From Alteraurantiacibacter aestuarii (GTDB lineage Bacteria; Pseudomonadota; Alphaproteobacteria; Sphingomonadales; Sphingomonadaceae): a stretch of DNA of 64,000 nt. Numbering within the stretch: position 1 is the stretch's first letter; each line of letters starts with the position of its first letter. The position numbers were made by a program, and so were the translations under genes. The notes under the pieces are model-generated. The model had not been told where the DNA came from, did not search any database, and saw nothing but the letters and a program-made list of their open reading frames with translations. Below are positions 47,603 through 56,490 of this stretch, piece after piece. The stretch lies in the NCBI RefSeq assembly GCF_009827405.1, contig NZ_WTYY01000001.1, forward strand, positions 372,001-436,000, written 5' to 3'.

Positions 47603-48795
47603 CACACGTCTCTTTTCTGGCTGTCGATCAGGGGAGGGCGCGCGCTGAGCAAGGCGGACATGGCGCGGCGGAGGGGAACGGGCGGCTTGCCGATCAGAAC
47701 GCGTGCGCGGTCGGCAAAGGTGGAGCGGCCCGAATAAAAGCGCTCGATCAGGGCTTCGGGCAGGCGATAGAAGCGCTCGAATATGCGGTAGCGTTTCTCG
47801 GGCCGCGCCGCGCCAAACAGCATGGAGCCAAGCAGGCGATAAAAGCCGGTGGTTTTCCAGTGGCGGCGCGCGCGCGCCTCCAGCTTGGCGGTCAGCTGAT
47901 CGCCCGGCAGATCTGCATCATCGGCAATCGCCAGCGCCACTTCCACGGCGAAGGGCAGGGTGTAGCTGGTGAGCGGGTGGACAAAGCCGCCGCGCGCTCC
48001 CGCCACCGCCACGCCCGGCGCGCGGTGCTGCGCCTGAAAACGAGCGAAACTGCCGCCGGTGATGACCGGCAACACACCGGTTTCGAAGCCCAGGATCTCG
48101 CCGCTCCAGCCGTGCAGAGCGCAATATTCGTCAATGCGGGAGGACAGGGCAGAGCGGTCAAGCTGCGGACTGTCCTGGTAATAAGTGTCCTCGATAAACA
48201 GCTCGTGCGAACTCAGCGGCAGGACATAGACGAAGCGGTAGCCGCCCAGTTGCGGCACGCGCGCGTCCATGATCATCGGCCGGTCCATCCCGTGCGCGGC
48301 GGGGCAGCGCAAATGCCGCCCCATGAATACCTGCCAGCCGCCGGAAAGGTGGGGTGTGGGGGCAAACCCCCTGGCATCCACCACGCAGCGCGCGGTGATG
48401 CGCTGCCCGTCAGGCAGGTCCACGCCGCCAGCATCGAGCGAGGAAATGCGCCGGTTCAGCATGATCGTCCCGTCAGGCAGTTCGCGCTCCAGCGCGGCGG
48501 AGAAATCTTCCGATGCCATGGAGAAATAGGGCGCTGAAAGCTGGCGGCGGTGACCGGGAAAGGCCACCTGATTGCCGCTTTCCCACACGGTCTGGCGGAT
48601 CTTGTCCAGCAGGGCAGTGCCGCGCTGGTCCAGATCGCTGGCAAACCAGCTCCAGCGGTGATTGCCGCCCAGCGCCGGTCCGGCCTCGATCAGGCGCAGC
48701 GTCAGCTCGGGCCGGTGGCGTGTCAATGCCAGGGCAATCAGCCCGCCCGAAAGCCCGCCGCCGACAATGGCAATATCGCAAGTTCGCCCGCTCAT
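47602..48795 (-). CDS. crtY: Lycopene beta-cyclase
   Basis: A 397-residue flavoprotein cyclase making beta-carotene. It starts with CDIAIVGGGLSGGLIALAL (FAD motif) and has GGNHRWSWFASDL and the segment FVYVLPLSSHELFIEDTYY, which are typical of CrtY-type cyclases. First gene of the leftward carotenoid operon; no crtE, crtZ or crtW is in the window. Confidence 0.93.
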   Translation of the reverse strand: MSGRTCDIAIVGGGLSGGLIALALTRHRPELTLRLIEAGPALGGNHRWSWFASDLDQRGTALLDKIRQTVWESGNQVAFPGHRRQLSAPYFSMASEDFSAALERELPDGTIMLNRRISSLDAGGVDLPDGQRITARCVVDARGFAPTPHLSGGWQVFMGRHLRCPAAHGMDRPMIMDARVPQLGGYRFVYVLPLSSHELFIEDTYYQDSPQLDRSALSSRIDEYCALHGWSGEILGFETGVLPVITGGSFARFQAQHRAPGVAVAGARGGFVHPLTSYTLPFAVEVALAIADDADLPGDQLTAKLEARARRHWKTTGFYRLLGSMLFGAARPEKRYRIFERFYRLPEALIERFYSGRSTFADRARVLIGKPPVPLRRAMSALLSARPPLIDSQKRDV

Positions 48796-48900
48796 GGCCT
48801 CTGCCTTAGCGCATGGGCATGGCCGCGCAACCGGACTTCAGGTCAGGGTGCCTTCAGGTCAGGGTGGGCGGCCTGAACTGGCCCGAATTGCCCGCCGCGA

Positions 48901-49671
48901 TCAACCCTGCGTGCGTTCGCGGTATTTTTCGAACGCGCTGATCACGGCCTGTTCTATCAGGCGCGTTTCCTCGGCGGAGAGCGGTTCATTCTCCATCGCC
49001 ACGCGCACGGGCAGCGATCGCTGCTGGAATTCGGGCATGCGGCTGATTGATGGCATGCGCACCGCCAGCGATGCCATCTCCTCCATTTCCTCATCCGACA
49101 GGCCCGCCATGAAGGCCCCCACGGACCGGTTGACCGTTATCCGGTCGCCCGCATCCAGCGCATCGGCGGTGATGTCCGTCTCGGCCAGCGCCTGATCGAT
49201 GGCCTGCTCCGCCTGAACATTGGCGGAAACGCTGATCAGCAGGCGGCGGCCAAGGTCCGAGCGGTAGAAACCGGCCAGCTGCACCGCCTCCTGATCGCTG
49301 AACAGATCGCGCAATATATCCACGAACTGCGGCTCATACTTGCGCTGCCCGCGGTCACGGAAATCGCGCATTACCGGGCGCAGCGCCTGTATCAGTTCCA
49401 GCACCAGGCCGGGGTTCTGCGCTTCCATCGTAGCCAGTTGCGGGCTTGACTGGCTGATCTGTTCGGCCACCTGACGCACCAGGCTGTTGAGCACCATCTC
49501 GTCGTCAATGCCCTCGTTCATCGCATCATACAGGTCGCCGTGCACATCGACAGCGGCCCCTGCCTGCGCCGAGGTGTCTTGCGCCTGAGCCGTAAGGGGG
49601 GAGAGGGTGAGTGTTGCCATAGAGGCAAGAGCGGCCAGCGCGCCGAGCGCTATCGTGCGGAATGTCTTCAT
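48901..49671 (-). CDS. Exported DUF2059 protein
   Basis: A 256-residue protein with a signal peptide (cleavage after LTAQA) and an all-helical mature part containing a DUF2059-type region (about residues 100-165: FVDILRDLFSDQEAVQLAGF, then YRSDLGRRLL). The family is periplasmic and of unknown function. It is divergent from the DUF2585 gene, with 81 bases between the starts. Confidence 0.78.
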   Translation of the reverse strand: MKTFRTIALGALAALASMATLTLSPLTAQAQDTSAQAGAAVDVHGDLYDAMNEGIDDEMVLNSLVRQVAEQISQSSPQLATMEAQNPGLVLELIQALRPVMRDFRDRGQRKYEPQFVDILRDLFSDQEAVQLAGFYRSDLGRRLLISVSANVQAEQAIDQALAETDITADALDAGDRITVNRSVGAFMAGLSDEEMEEMASLAVRMPSISRMPEFQQRSLPVRVAMENEPLSAEETRLIEQAVISAFEKYRERTQG

Positions 49672-49752
49672 CCCCTCTTGCTATATGCTTCGGCCAGAGA
49701 AACAAGTGTCTGCGATGGTGATGTTTTATTCAGGCGCTATTTGGGAAACTCG

Positions 49753-50349
49753 ATGAGACAAGCCAGAGTACTGTGGCCGCACCGGTCGGCGTGGATGGCG
49801 GCGCTGGCGGTCTTCATCATCGCCGTTGCGGTGCTGTTTGCGATGGGCCGCCCGCCGATGTGCGATTGCGGCACGATCAAGCTGTGGCACGGGGTGGTGG
49901 AATCGCCGGAAAATTCGCAGCACATCAGCGACTGGTACGCCCCCAGCCACTTCACTCACGGGCTGATCATGGCAGGGGTTGCATGGCTGCTGTGGAGCAA
50001 GTGGCGGCTGTTTGGCGGCATGCCCGCACGCTTTGCCCTGCCGATTGCCGTGCTGGTGGAGGCGGCCTGGGAAATTGCCGAGAACACGCCGCTGATCATC
50101 AACCGCTACCGCGAGGTGACGATCAGCTGGGGATATTCGGGCGATTCCATCGTCAATTCGGCGTCCGATATCGGCTGGATGACGCTGGGCTTCCTGGTCG
50201 CCCTGCGCCTGCCTGCATGGGCGAGCGTAGCGCTGGGGCTGTTTCTGGAACTGCTGGCGCTGGCGGTGATCCGCGATAATCTGACACTCAACGTGCTGAT
50301 GCTGGTGTGGCCAGTCGATGCTGTGGCGGCGTGGCAGGCGGGCGGGTAG
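49753..50349 (+). CDS. DUF2585 (UPF0314) membrane protein
   Basis: A 198-residue inner-membrane protein with about five helices. The motifs CDCGTIKLWHGVVESPENSQ, SDWYAPSHFTHG and SWGYSGDSIVNSASDIGWM are the conserved parts of the UPF0314/DUF2585 family of alphaproteobacteria. Function unknown. The ATG at 49753 was chosen; the upstream open frame lies antisense to the preceding gene. Confidence 0.87.
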   Translation: MRQARVLWPHRSAWMAALAVFIIAVAVLFAMGRPPMCDCGTIKLWHGVVESPENSQHISDWYAPSHFTHGLIMAGVAWLLWSKWRLFGGMPARFALPIAVLVEAAWEIAENTPLIINRYREVTISWGYSGDSIVNSASDIGWMTLGFLVALRLPAWASVALGLFLELLALAVIRDNLTLNVLMLVWPVDAVAAWQAGG

Positions 50350-50418
50350 GACCAGCGTGAAACAGGAACCAGCGGGCCATCCATCCGTTCATTGTGTGAC
50401 ATTGACAGGACATCCAGC

Positions 50419-51282
50419 ATGATCAGACATCTCGCCGCCGCAAGTGCCGTGGCCGCCGCCGCGCTCGCTATGCCCGCGCAGGCGCAGGATGTGGCTCCCG
50501 CCGATCCCTACGCCGACACCGTCTATTCGGGCGATTACCTGTCCATCGGCTTTGGCGCCGGTGTCAGCCCGTCCTATGCCGGGTCTGACGATTATGTGAT
50601 CACCCCCATGCCGATCGTGCAGGGATCGCTTGGCGGGGTGGATATCAACCCGCGCGCAGCCGGTCTGGCGCTGGATTTCATTCCCGATCCCGATAATGGC
50701 GTGGGCTTCGATTTCGGCATCACCGCAAGGCTGCGCAGCGACCGGGCGATGCAGATCGCCGATCCGGTGGTCAAATCGCTGGGCAAGCTGGACCGCGCCA
50801 TCGAAGTGGGACCAACCGCCGGGATCAGCTTTCCCGCCGTGTTCAATCCCTATGACAGCCTGACCGTAACCACCGATCTGCGGTGGGACGTGGCCGGTGC
50901 GCATGGCGGCATGGTGGTCGATCCCTCAATCGCCTATTTCACCCCGCTGAGCGAGGCGATTGCCGCATCGCTGACGCTGGGCGCCGAATATGGCGACGGC
51001 GATTTCCGCGACTATTACTACGCCGTCAGCCCGGCGCAGAATGTCGCCACACTGGGCGAGCTTCCGGTGTTCAGTCCCGCAGGCGGCGGCTTCAACAAGG
51101 CGGGCGCCACGCTGTTGCTGGGCTTCGATCTCAATGGCGATCTGACCGATGGCGGCTGGGGCATCGTCACCATAGCCGGATATTCCCGCATGCTGGGCGG
51201 TGCCAAACGCAGCCCGTTCACCAGCGTGCGCGGATCGGCCAACCAGTTCTTCGGCGCGCTGGGCGTGGGGTACACGTTCTAA
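50419..51282 (+). CDS. MipA/OmpV-family outer-membrane protein
   Basis: A 287-residue beta-barrel protein with a signal peptide (cleavage after PAQAQ) and a C-terminal aromatic end (GALGVGYTF) required for outer-membrane insertion. The pattern FGAGVSPSYAGSDDYVITPMP matches MipA/OmpV. MipA scaffolds murein synthesis enzymes; many relatives are simply porin-like. AGGA precedes the ATG at 50419. Confidence 0.85.
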   Translation: MIRHLAAASAVAAAALAMPAQAQDVAPADPYADTVYSGDYLSIGFGAGVSPSYAGSDDYVITPMPIVQGSLGGVDINPRAAGLALDFIPDPDNGVGFDFGITARLRSDRAMQIADPVVKSLGKLDRAIEVGPTAGISFPAVFNPYDSLTVTTDLRWDVAGAHGGMVVDPSIAYFTPLSEAIAASLTLGAEYGDGDFRDYYYAVSPAQNVATLGELPVFSPAGGGFNKAGATLLLGFDLNGDLTDGGWGIVTIAGYSRMLGGAKRSPFTSVRGSANQFFGALGVGYTF

Positions 51283-51286
51283 AGGT

Positions 51287-51598
51287 TCAGCTATCCTGCG
51301 CCGCAGCCCTTTCTGCACTGGCAACGAGGGCCTGCAGCACCTTCATATGGTCGGCAAATGCCTTGCGCCCGGCGCGGGTAAAACTCACCCATGTGCGGGA
51401 GCGACCGTTCACGGGTGATTTGCTGAGCCTGACATAGCCTTCGTCCGAAAGCGCGGCGAGATGCTTCGACAGCACGGAATCACTGACCGCGGTAATCTCG
51501 CGAAGCTTGGCAAATTCGGCCTTGTCGACTGTACCCAGAACGGTCGCAATTTGCAGGCGGGCGGGCTGGTGCAGGTGTGGATCAAGGGAGAGAGGCAT
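51287..51598 (-). CDS. Winged-helix transcriptional regulator (HTH_34 type), copy 2
   Basis: A 103-residue single winged-helix protein. It has HQPARLQIATVLG, the recognition helix area TAVSDSVLSKHLAALSDEGY and the wing NGRSRTWVSFTRAGRKAF, matching the fold and length of the regulator at 25061-25381. Its start overlaps the last base of the membrane-protein stop. Three palindromes upstream of the operon are its probable binding sites. Confidence 0.83.
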   Translation of the reverse strand: MPLSLDPHLHQPARLQIATVLGTVDKAEFAKLREITAVSDSVLSKHLAALSDEGYVRLSKSPVNGRSRTWVSFTRAGRKAFADHMKVLQALVASAERAAAQDS

Positions 51599-52056
51599 TA
51601 GCTGTCATCTCCCATCTCGCGCCTAAATGCCCGCGACCACAAGACGCTGAAACCAGTTCCGAACGCAAAGGCTGCGGCCACAAGAGAATAGTGGATCCAG
51701 CTGTCCGCGCCATTGGCCTTCAGGGCCAATTGCGCTGAAAACAGTCCCATCAGGCCGAGAATTCCAAGGATTGTCACTGGCAATGTCGCCCCTCGGCGCA
51801 GGCCATTGACGAACACACCATATGACTTGAGGTCCCAGCGGTAGATTGCATAAATCGCCAGGCCGAAAAGCAGGAGAGCCAGCAGAGGATTGAGCCAGTT
51901 CATCAGCGGCAGTGCATTGTGGAAGGCGAGTATCAGGCCAAAAACGAGATGCCTGACTGGCGGATTATGCCCAGCGGCGGCGAGCTTTCTGCGGGTATCG
52001 TCGGTGCTGGCAAGCACCGCGCGGGCTTCATCAGGGGTGGGAATATTGTTGCTCAC
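51598..52056 (-). CDS. Membrane protein coupled to winged-helix regulator
   Basis: A 152-residue protein with a polar N-terminal region of about 35 residues and four membrane helices. GTG at 52056 is preceded by GAGG with six bases spacing and was preferred to the TTG at 52074, which lies inside the first palindrome. It pairs with the downstream regulator as in the 25061-26213 locus but is much shorter. Function unknown. Confidence 0.72.
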   Translation of the reverse strand: MSNNIPTPDEARAVLASTDDTRRKLAAAGHNPPVRHLVFGLILAFHNALPLMNWLNPLLALLLFGLAIYAIYRWDLKSYGVFVNGLRRGATLPVTILGILGLMGLFSAQLALKANGADSWIHYSLVAAAFAFGTGFSVLWSRAFRREMGDDS

Positions 52057-52065
52057 GGGAACCTC

Positions 52066-52137
52066 ACTTTCCAAGTTGGAAAGTAATTAGATTCGACTTT
52101 CCGATTCGGCAAGTAATAACTTTCCAATTCGGAAAGT
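52066..52137. promoter_or_regulatory. Three palindromic operator sites upstream of the membrane protein/regulator operon
   Basis: Three 19-bp sites of pattern ACTTTCC-N5-GGAAAGT: 52066-52084 (perfect, central G), 52096-52114 (two mismatches in the right arm) and 52119-52137 (both arms perfect). Centres are at 52075, 52105 and 52128, that is 30 and 23 bases apart. The first lies just before the GTG start and would block translation or transcription when bound. Most likely autoregulation by the 103-residue regulator. Confidence 0.75.
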
Positions 52138-52174
52138 GAGTGATCGCCTCCGCAACCAGTCAGCAGGAGGGGGC

Positions 52175-54205
52175 CTATTCGTCTTCCTCAAGCTTCAGCG
52201 CCGGACGCGGCGGCGGCATTGGCGCGCTGCGGTCTCCGCTCATCAGATAGGTGTCGAACCACTCCATCATCCGCAGATTATAGTCATAGCGCGCGGCCGC
52301 CTTGGCATTGCCGTGGCCTTCGCCGGGATAGAGCACCAGCCGCAGCGGCGTGTCCGGGCGCTGGACCTTGATGTGCCGGTACAATTCCAGCGATTGCGAC
52401 GGGTGGACGCGCGTGTCTTCCTCACCATGCAGGATCAGCAGCGGCGTACTGGCCAGATCGGCATAATAGATCGGGCTGGTTTCCAGCAGCTTCTGCCAGT
52501 TTTCCCACGGGTATTGCAGCGCATGGACCATGCGCATTTCCTGCGGAATATCGGTCTCGCCCCATTTGCTCAGATTGTTGGAAATGCCTGCGAACACCAC
52601 GCCCGCTGCGAATTCTTCGGAGTTATAGGTGGCTGACCATGCGGTGGCATATCCGCCATAGGAGCTGCCGGTCACGCCCACCCGCTCTGGATCGGTGATG
52701 CCCATGTCGGCCAGCGCATATTTGGCATCCACCAGATCGGCGAATTCGGGATCGGTATAATGGCCCGAATGCTGCTTTGAAAAGGCCGGGCCATAGGCGG
52801 TGGAGCCGCGATAGTTGGGCAGGAACACGGCATAGCCCGCACCCGCCGCCACCTGTCCGGGATTGCCATAGCTGGTCACCCAGCCGTTGCTTTCATGCGA
52901 TTCCGGGCCGCCGTGCACATCCAGGATGGTGGGCGCGCGGGTGAAGGGAATGCCGCCGGCCGGTTCGATCAATATGCCTTCGATCTCCTGCCCGTCGCGC
53001 GCGGTATAGGTGAGCGTACGCTGGGTGCCGAAATCGATCTCGGCCAGCCACGGATTATGGTCGCTCCAGCGCTCGAAACTGCTGCCTGAATAAAGGAACA
53101 GCTCATTGGGATGGGCGGGCGAATTGGCCTCCACCGCCAGCCGGTTGCCGCCCTGCTCCAGGCTGGTCAGGATCAGGCCGCCAGTATCGATCTCGCGCAG
53201 CAGGGCGCCATCGTCGGAATAGAAGCGCAGCACGCTTTGCGCGCCAATGTCCACGATCACGGCCAGACGGCCATCGGCCATCCATTCGGTATCCACCGCC
53301 GCTTCCGCCGCGCCTTCGTTGACGGCAGTAAACCGGGCGGTGGCCACGTCGACCATGTACAGTGTGGTGGCCGCCGGATCGTGCTCATCGGTGGCCGCGA
53401 TCATCGACAGCGTGCGGCTGCCGGGGGCAATTTCGATATCGCCGATCTTGCCCGACGTTTCGATCGCCCGCGTCTCTCCGCTGGCGAAATCGATTATATA
53501 GGGCCTGCGCGCTACATAGCTGTCATCGACCCGCGGGGTGGGGGCGGATGTCACCACCATGAAGGTGCCATCGGGGGCAAGGCGGATGGTGTCGACATGG
53601 CCGGGCACGGCGATCTCGGCTGGCGAAGGATCGATCTCCGCAGTGCCCGATGCAGCCACGAACAGGCGGTTGAAGCGCTCCTCCTCCTCAAACACCACGG
53701 CATCGAAGCCCAGGCGTTGCTGATCCTTGCGCGCATCATCGCTGGCGGCGGAGACCAGCAGGTAGATGCTCTCCCCGCTGGGCGCGATCTGATAGGCGCT
53801 GACGCTGGCATCGGCCACGCCCGCCAGCTTGCGCGGTGCGCCGCCATCCACCGGCACGCCCCACACGGCGCGGTCATCATCCTTGGCCGCCCACAGATAG
53901 GTGATCATCGATCCGTCGGGAAAAAAGCCGATGGAAGATGCGCTGACATCTTCGGGGAGATAGGCGCGCGCCTGCATCGGACCATCGGCCAGCATCAGGG
54001 CATGGCTACCCCCGCCATTATCCTCCCCCCGCGTTACATCGGGGCGGGAATAGGTGGTGTAGGCGATATGGCTGCCATCGCGCGACACGGCGATGGTGCC
54101 GGTATAGGCGATGCGCGCGACGTCTTCGGGCGTCATCGGGCGGGCAGACAGGGCAGCTGGCACCAGCACGGCGGTGGCCAGCAGAAAGGTCTTGAAGGCG
54201 TTCAT
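52175..54205 (-). CDS. S9-family prolyl oligopeptidase-like peptidase, exported
   Basis: A 676-residue enzyme with a signal peptide (cleavage after ALSA), an N-terminal beta-propeller (about residues 30-400) and a C-terminal alpha/beta hydrolase domain. The catalytic serine is in GVTGSSYGGYATAW, the Asp in HGEEDTRVHP and the His in YPGEGHGNAK. It probably degrades peptides in the periplasm. No ribosome site is obvious before the ATG at 54205, chosen for the signal peptide. Confidence 0.9.
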   Translation of the reverse strand: MNAFKTFLLATAVLVPAALSARPMTPEDVARIAYTGTIAVSRDGSHIAYTTYSRPDVTRGEDNGGGSHALMLADGPMQARAYLPEDVSASSIGFFPDGSMITYLWAAKDDDRAVWGVPVDGGAPRKLAGVADASVSAYQIAPSGESIYLLVSAASDDARKDQQRLGFDAVVFEEEERFNRLFVAASGTAEIDPSPAEIAVPGHVDTIRLAPDGTFMVVTSAPTPRVDDSYVARRPYIIDFASGETRAIETSGKIGDIEIAPGSRTLSMIAATDEHDPAATTLYMVDVATARFTAVNEGAAEAAVDTEWMADGRLAVIVDIGAQSVLRFYSDDGALLREIDTGGLILTSLEQGGNRLAVEANSPAHPNELFLYSGSSFERWSDHNPWLAEIDFGTQRTLTYTARDGQEIEGILIEPAGGIPFTRAPTILDVHGGPESHESNGWVTSYGNPGQVAAGAGYAVFLPNYRGSTAYGPAFSKQHSGHYTDPEFADLVDAKYALADMGITDPERVGVTGSSYGGYATAWSATYNSEEFAAGVVFAGISNNLSKWGETDIPQEMRMVHALQYPWENWQKLLETSPIYYADLASTPLLILHGEEDTRVHPSQSLELYRHIKVQRPDTPLRLVLYPGEGHGNAKAAARYDYNLRMMEWFDTYLMSGDRSAPMPPPRPALKLEEDE

Positions 54206-54388
54206 GGAGAGGGTGAGCCTGATTTTCAGTTTCGGTTGCAACAATCATAGCGCAGACAGGAGGCGAGACAAAGGCACGCCTGCGCCCGCCCGCCCGCGCG
54301 CCCGCCCGCCCTGGTCCCGCCCGGATGATGTAACCTGCGGCGACAGCACGGCGAATGCATGCCATACAGCAGGCGAGGGGGACGTGAC

Positions 54389-54985
54389 ATGACATTGGGC
54401 AACAGGCATGCGGCACGGATTATCGCAGCGGCGCTGATCGTGACGGTGATCACGCAGGTGGTCTATATGATGGTTGGCGCGGGCGGGCAGTCGCATCTGG
54501 CCTATCCGATCTGGCGGACCGAGGCGCTGATGGCGCTGGTGGTGGCGGTGCTGGGATTTGCCCTTGTCTCGCGCAACGCGCTGGTGGGCGGATGCCTTGC
54601 TGTGGGCGGCATCTTCAACCTGATCCAGACAGGCATGGGACTGACCATGTTCTACCAGCTGGGCTATGGCGGGGACACACCGCCCAACCCGGTGTTCGTC
54701 CCGGTGCTGGGCATGTCCTTCTACCTCTATTTCGCGGCCAAGGCGGCGTTTGGACTGGCCGCGCTGGCGCTGGGCATCCAGCTGTGGCGTTCGGCGGTCA
54801 GGTCGGCAAAGATCATCGGATTGCTGGCCGCAGTCACCGGTCTTGCCGCGCTGGGCCTGAACGCCGCCGCCATGATGTTTGGCATGGGGCTGGTGTTTTT
54901 CGCAGGCGCAGCGGGAACGGCGGCCACGCTGTTGCTTGCCGCGGCGCTGGTGATGGCGATGACGGAGGGCGAAACCTCCGCCTGA
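54389..54985 (+). CDS. Six-helix membrane protein of unknown function
   Basis: A 198-residue hydrophobic protein with about six helices and few charged residues; GAGGGGG eight bases before the ATG supports the start. No motif is recognised. It converges with the DUF6152 gene, one base apart, next to a heme-uptake-like locus, but has no shown tie to it. Confidence 0.65.
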   Translation: MTLGNRHAARIIAAALIVTVITQVVYMMVGAGGQSHLAYPIWRTEALMALVVAVLGFALVSRNALVGGCLAVGGIFNLIQTGMGLTMFYQLGYGGDTPPNPVFVPVLGMSFYLYFAAKAAFGLAALALGIQLWRSAVRSAKIIGLLAAVTGLAALGLNAAAMMFGMGLVFFAGAAGTAATLLLAAALVMAMTEGETSA

Positions 54986-54986
54986 T

Positions 54987-55391
54987 TTATTGCGGTTGCA
55001 GGCTCTTGGGCCGCTGCGGATAGACATCGAAAGTGCGCCCGCGCACGGTGATCGTCTCTCCCTTGAACCCGCGCACATCCATGTCGCGCGCGCGGTGGCC
55101 GGTCAGCGTTGCCGTGTCTCCCGGCGCAGCATGTTCCGGTCCGAAGCCCGATGCCTGCGCCACGATGGGCGGGGACAGGTCAACCTCCCAGATCGCTCCA
55201 TCCGACCAGACGCCGCCGCTGGTGCGCAATTGCAGGTGCATGTGCGGATTGCCGAAACTGATGGAGACGATCTCTCCCTCCAGCCGGCTCTCCTCTTCCT
55301 GCGTCCAGCCCCAGCCATGATGCGCGGCCAGGCTTGCCGGTAATGCCAGCCCTGCCGCAGCGGCCAGACCTGCCCAGTAGAGTCTCTTCAT
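54987..55391 (-). CDS. DUF6152-type exported protein
   Basis: A 134-residue protein with a signal peptide (cleavage after SLAA) and a small beta-rich mature domain starting HHGWGWTQEEESRLEGEI, the pattern of DUF6152 proteins. The paired histidines at the mature N-terminus could bind metal or heme (inference). GGAG seven bases before the ATG at 55391 sets the start. It is downstream of the DUF6607 gene on the same strand. Confidence 0.75.
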   Translation of the reverse strand: MKRLYWAGLAAAAGLALPASLAAHHGWGWTQEEESRLEGEIVSISFGNPHMHLQLRTSGGVWSDGAIWEVDLSPPIVAQASGFGPEHAAPGDTATLTGHRARDMDVRGFKGETITVRGRTFDVYPQRPKSLQPQ

Positions 55392-55485
55392 TTCAAGTCT
55401 CCTCGCTCGCTCCCTCTGCACAACAATAGCACAAAAGGGGCGAGCGGAGAATATCGGCCCGTTCCGGGTGCCTGTCAGGGCGCGG

Positions 55486-56469
55486 TCAGGGTGCCGACGT
55501 GTTGGCAGTTATCAGCGCCACGGCGCGGGCAATGGCATCGCTTTGCGCCAGTGTGCCTGCTTCGATATCACTGCCCATCTGCAGCAGCTCGCCGCTGATC
55601 ACCGTGCCGGTCTCGGCCTCCTCCTCAATCGCGATTCCGCCGTTGCGATCAAAAGCGGCGGCCCATGCCGCGCGCACGGCCTGCCAGTATGCCTGCGTGG
55701 CCGCCCAGTAGGCATCCGCCGCGCCGACATCGTAATCGGCAAAGCGCGTGTAGGTGTTGAGAACATATTCCTGCACCACCGGCTGCTGCTCGCCGTCCAC
55801 CAGATCCATCTTGGTGTTGTCCTGCCAGTGAATCCAGCCATCGGGGGTCAGCTGGTGGCGGTTGATGGAGGCGTACAGGTCATACACCGGGTGGCGCACG
55901 GCATCGCGGCGGGCGAGCGGGCGCTGCGTCCAGTTGGACCGCCAGCGGCGCACGCCATTGGTGGTTTCCCACTGGCCCCAGCCGGCATAGCGCGGGCTGT
56001 CATCCACCTGGAACACCGTTTGCGACCAGCGCCCGGCGCGCATTCTTTCGGGCACGTCGGACCAGATCCAGCGGTTCGGCCCGTCATAGGTGAGGATGCG
56101 CGCAGGCTCATATTCCCAGTCCTGCCGCCAGTGCTTGATCACCATTGGCTCTCCGCCTGCGTCCACCACCAGCAGGTGCTGCAACACGATCCGGCTGCCG
56201 GTATCCTCGATCACGCGGACGGATTCGTACCCGCCGGATATCTTGCGGTCGAGCGGTTCATAGCTCGCGCGCCACGGGGTCGATTCCTGCATGTCGAAAC
56301 GCACGCGGTAATCGCCCGCCATCGCCAGAATGGTTTCCCGGTCGGCGGCGAAGCTGGCCTGTTCCTGCGCCTCCTCGCGCGCCGCCACCGGGCCATCGGC
56401 CAGCGCCGGAGCGGCAGGCAGGCACAACGCCAGCAGGGACATGGCGGCGATTGTCTTGAGATATTTCAT
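55486..56469 (-). CDS. DUF6607 exported protein
   Basis: A 327-residue protein with a signal peptide (cleavage after PALA). The mature part is rich in Trp and Tyr (DWEYEPARILTYDGPNRWIW, WGQWETTNGVRRWRSNW) and fits the DUF6607 family. It lies 21 bases downstream of the TonB-dependent receptor gene, so they share a transcript; family members are repeatedly found beside heme-type receptors. Function unproven. Confidence 0.78.
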   Translation of the reverse strand: MKYLKTIAAMSLLALCLPAAPALADGPVAAREEAQEQASFAADRETILAMAGDYRVRFDMQESTPWRASYEPLDRKISGGYESVRVIEDTGSRIVLQHLLVVDAGGEPMVIKHWRQDWEYEPARILTYDGPNRWIWSDVPERMRAGRWSQTVFQVDDSPRYAGWGQWETTNGVRRWRSNWTQRPLARRDAVRHPVYDLYASINRHQLTPDGWIHWQDNTKMDLVDGEQQPVVQEYVLNTYTRFADYDVGAADAYWAATQAYWQAVRAAWAAAFDRNGGIAIEEEAETGTVISGELLQMGSDIEAGTLAQSDAIARAVALITANTSAP

Positions 56470-56490
56470 GATGTGGTTCCCTCGTGATTG

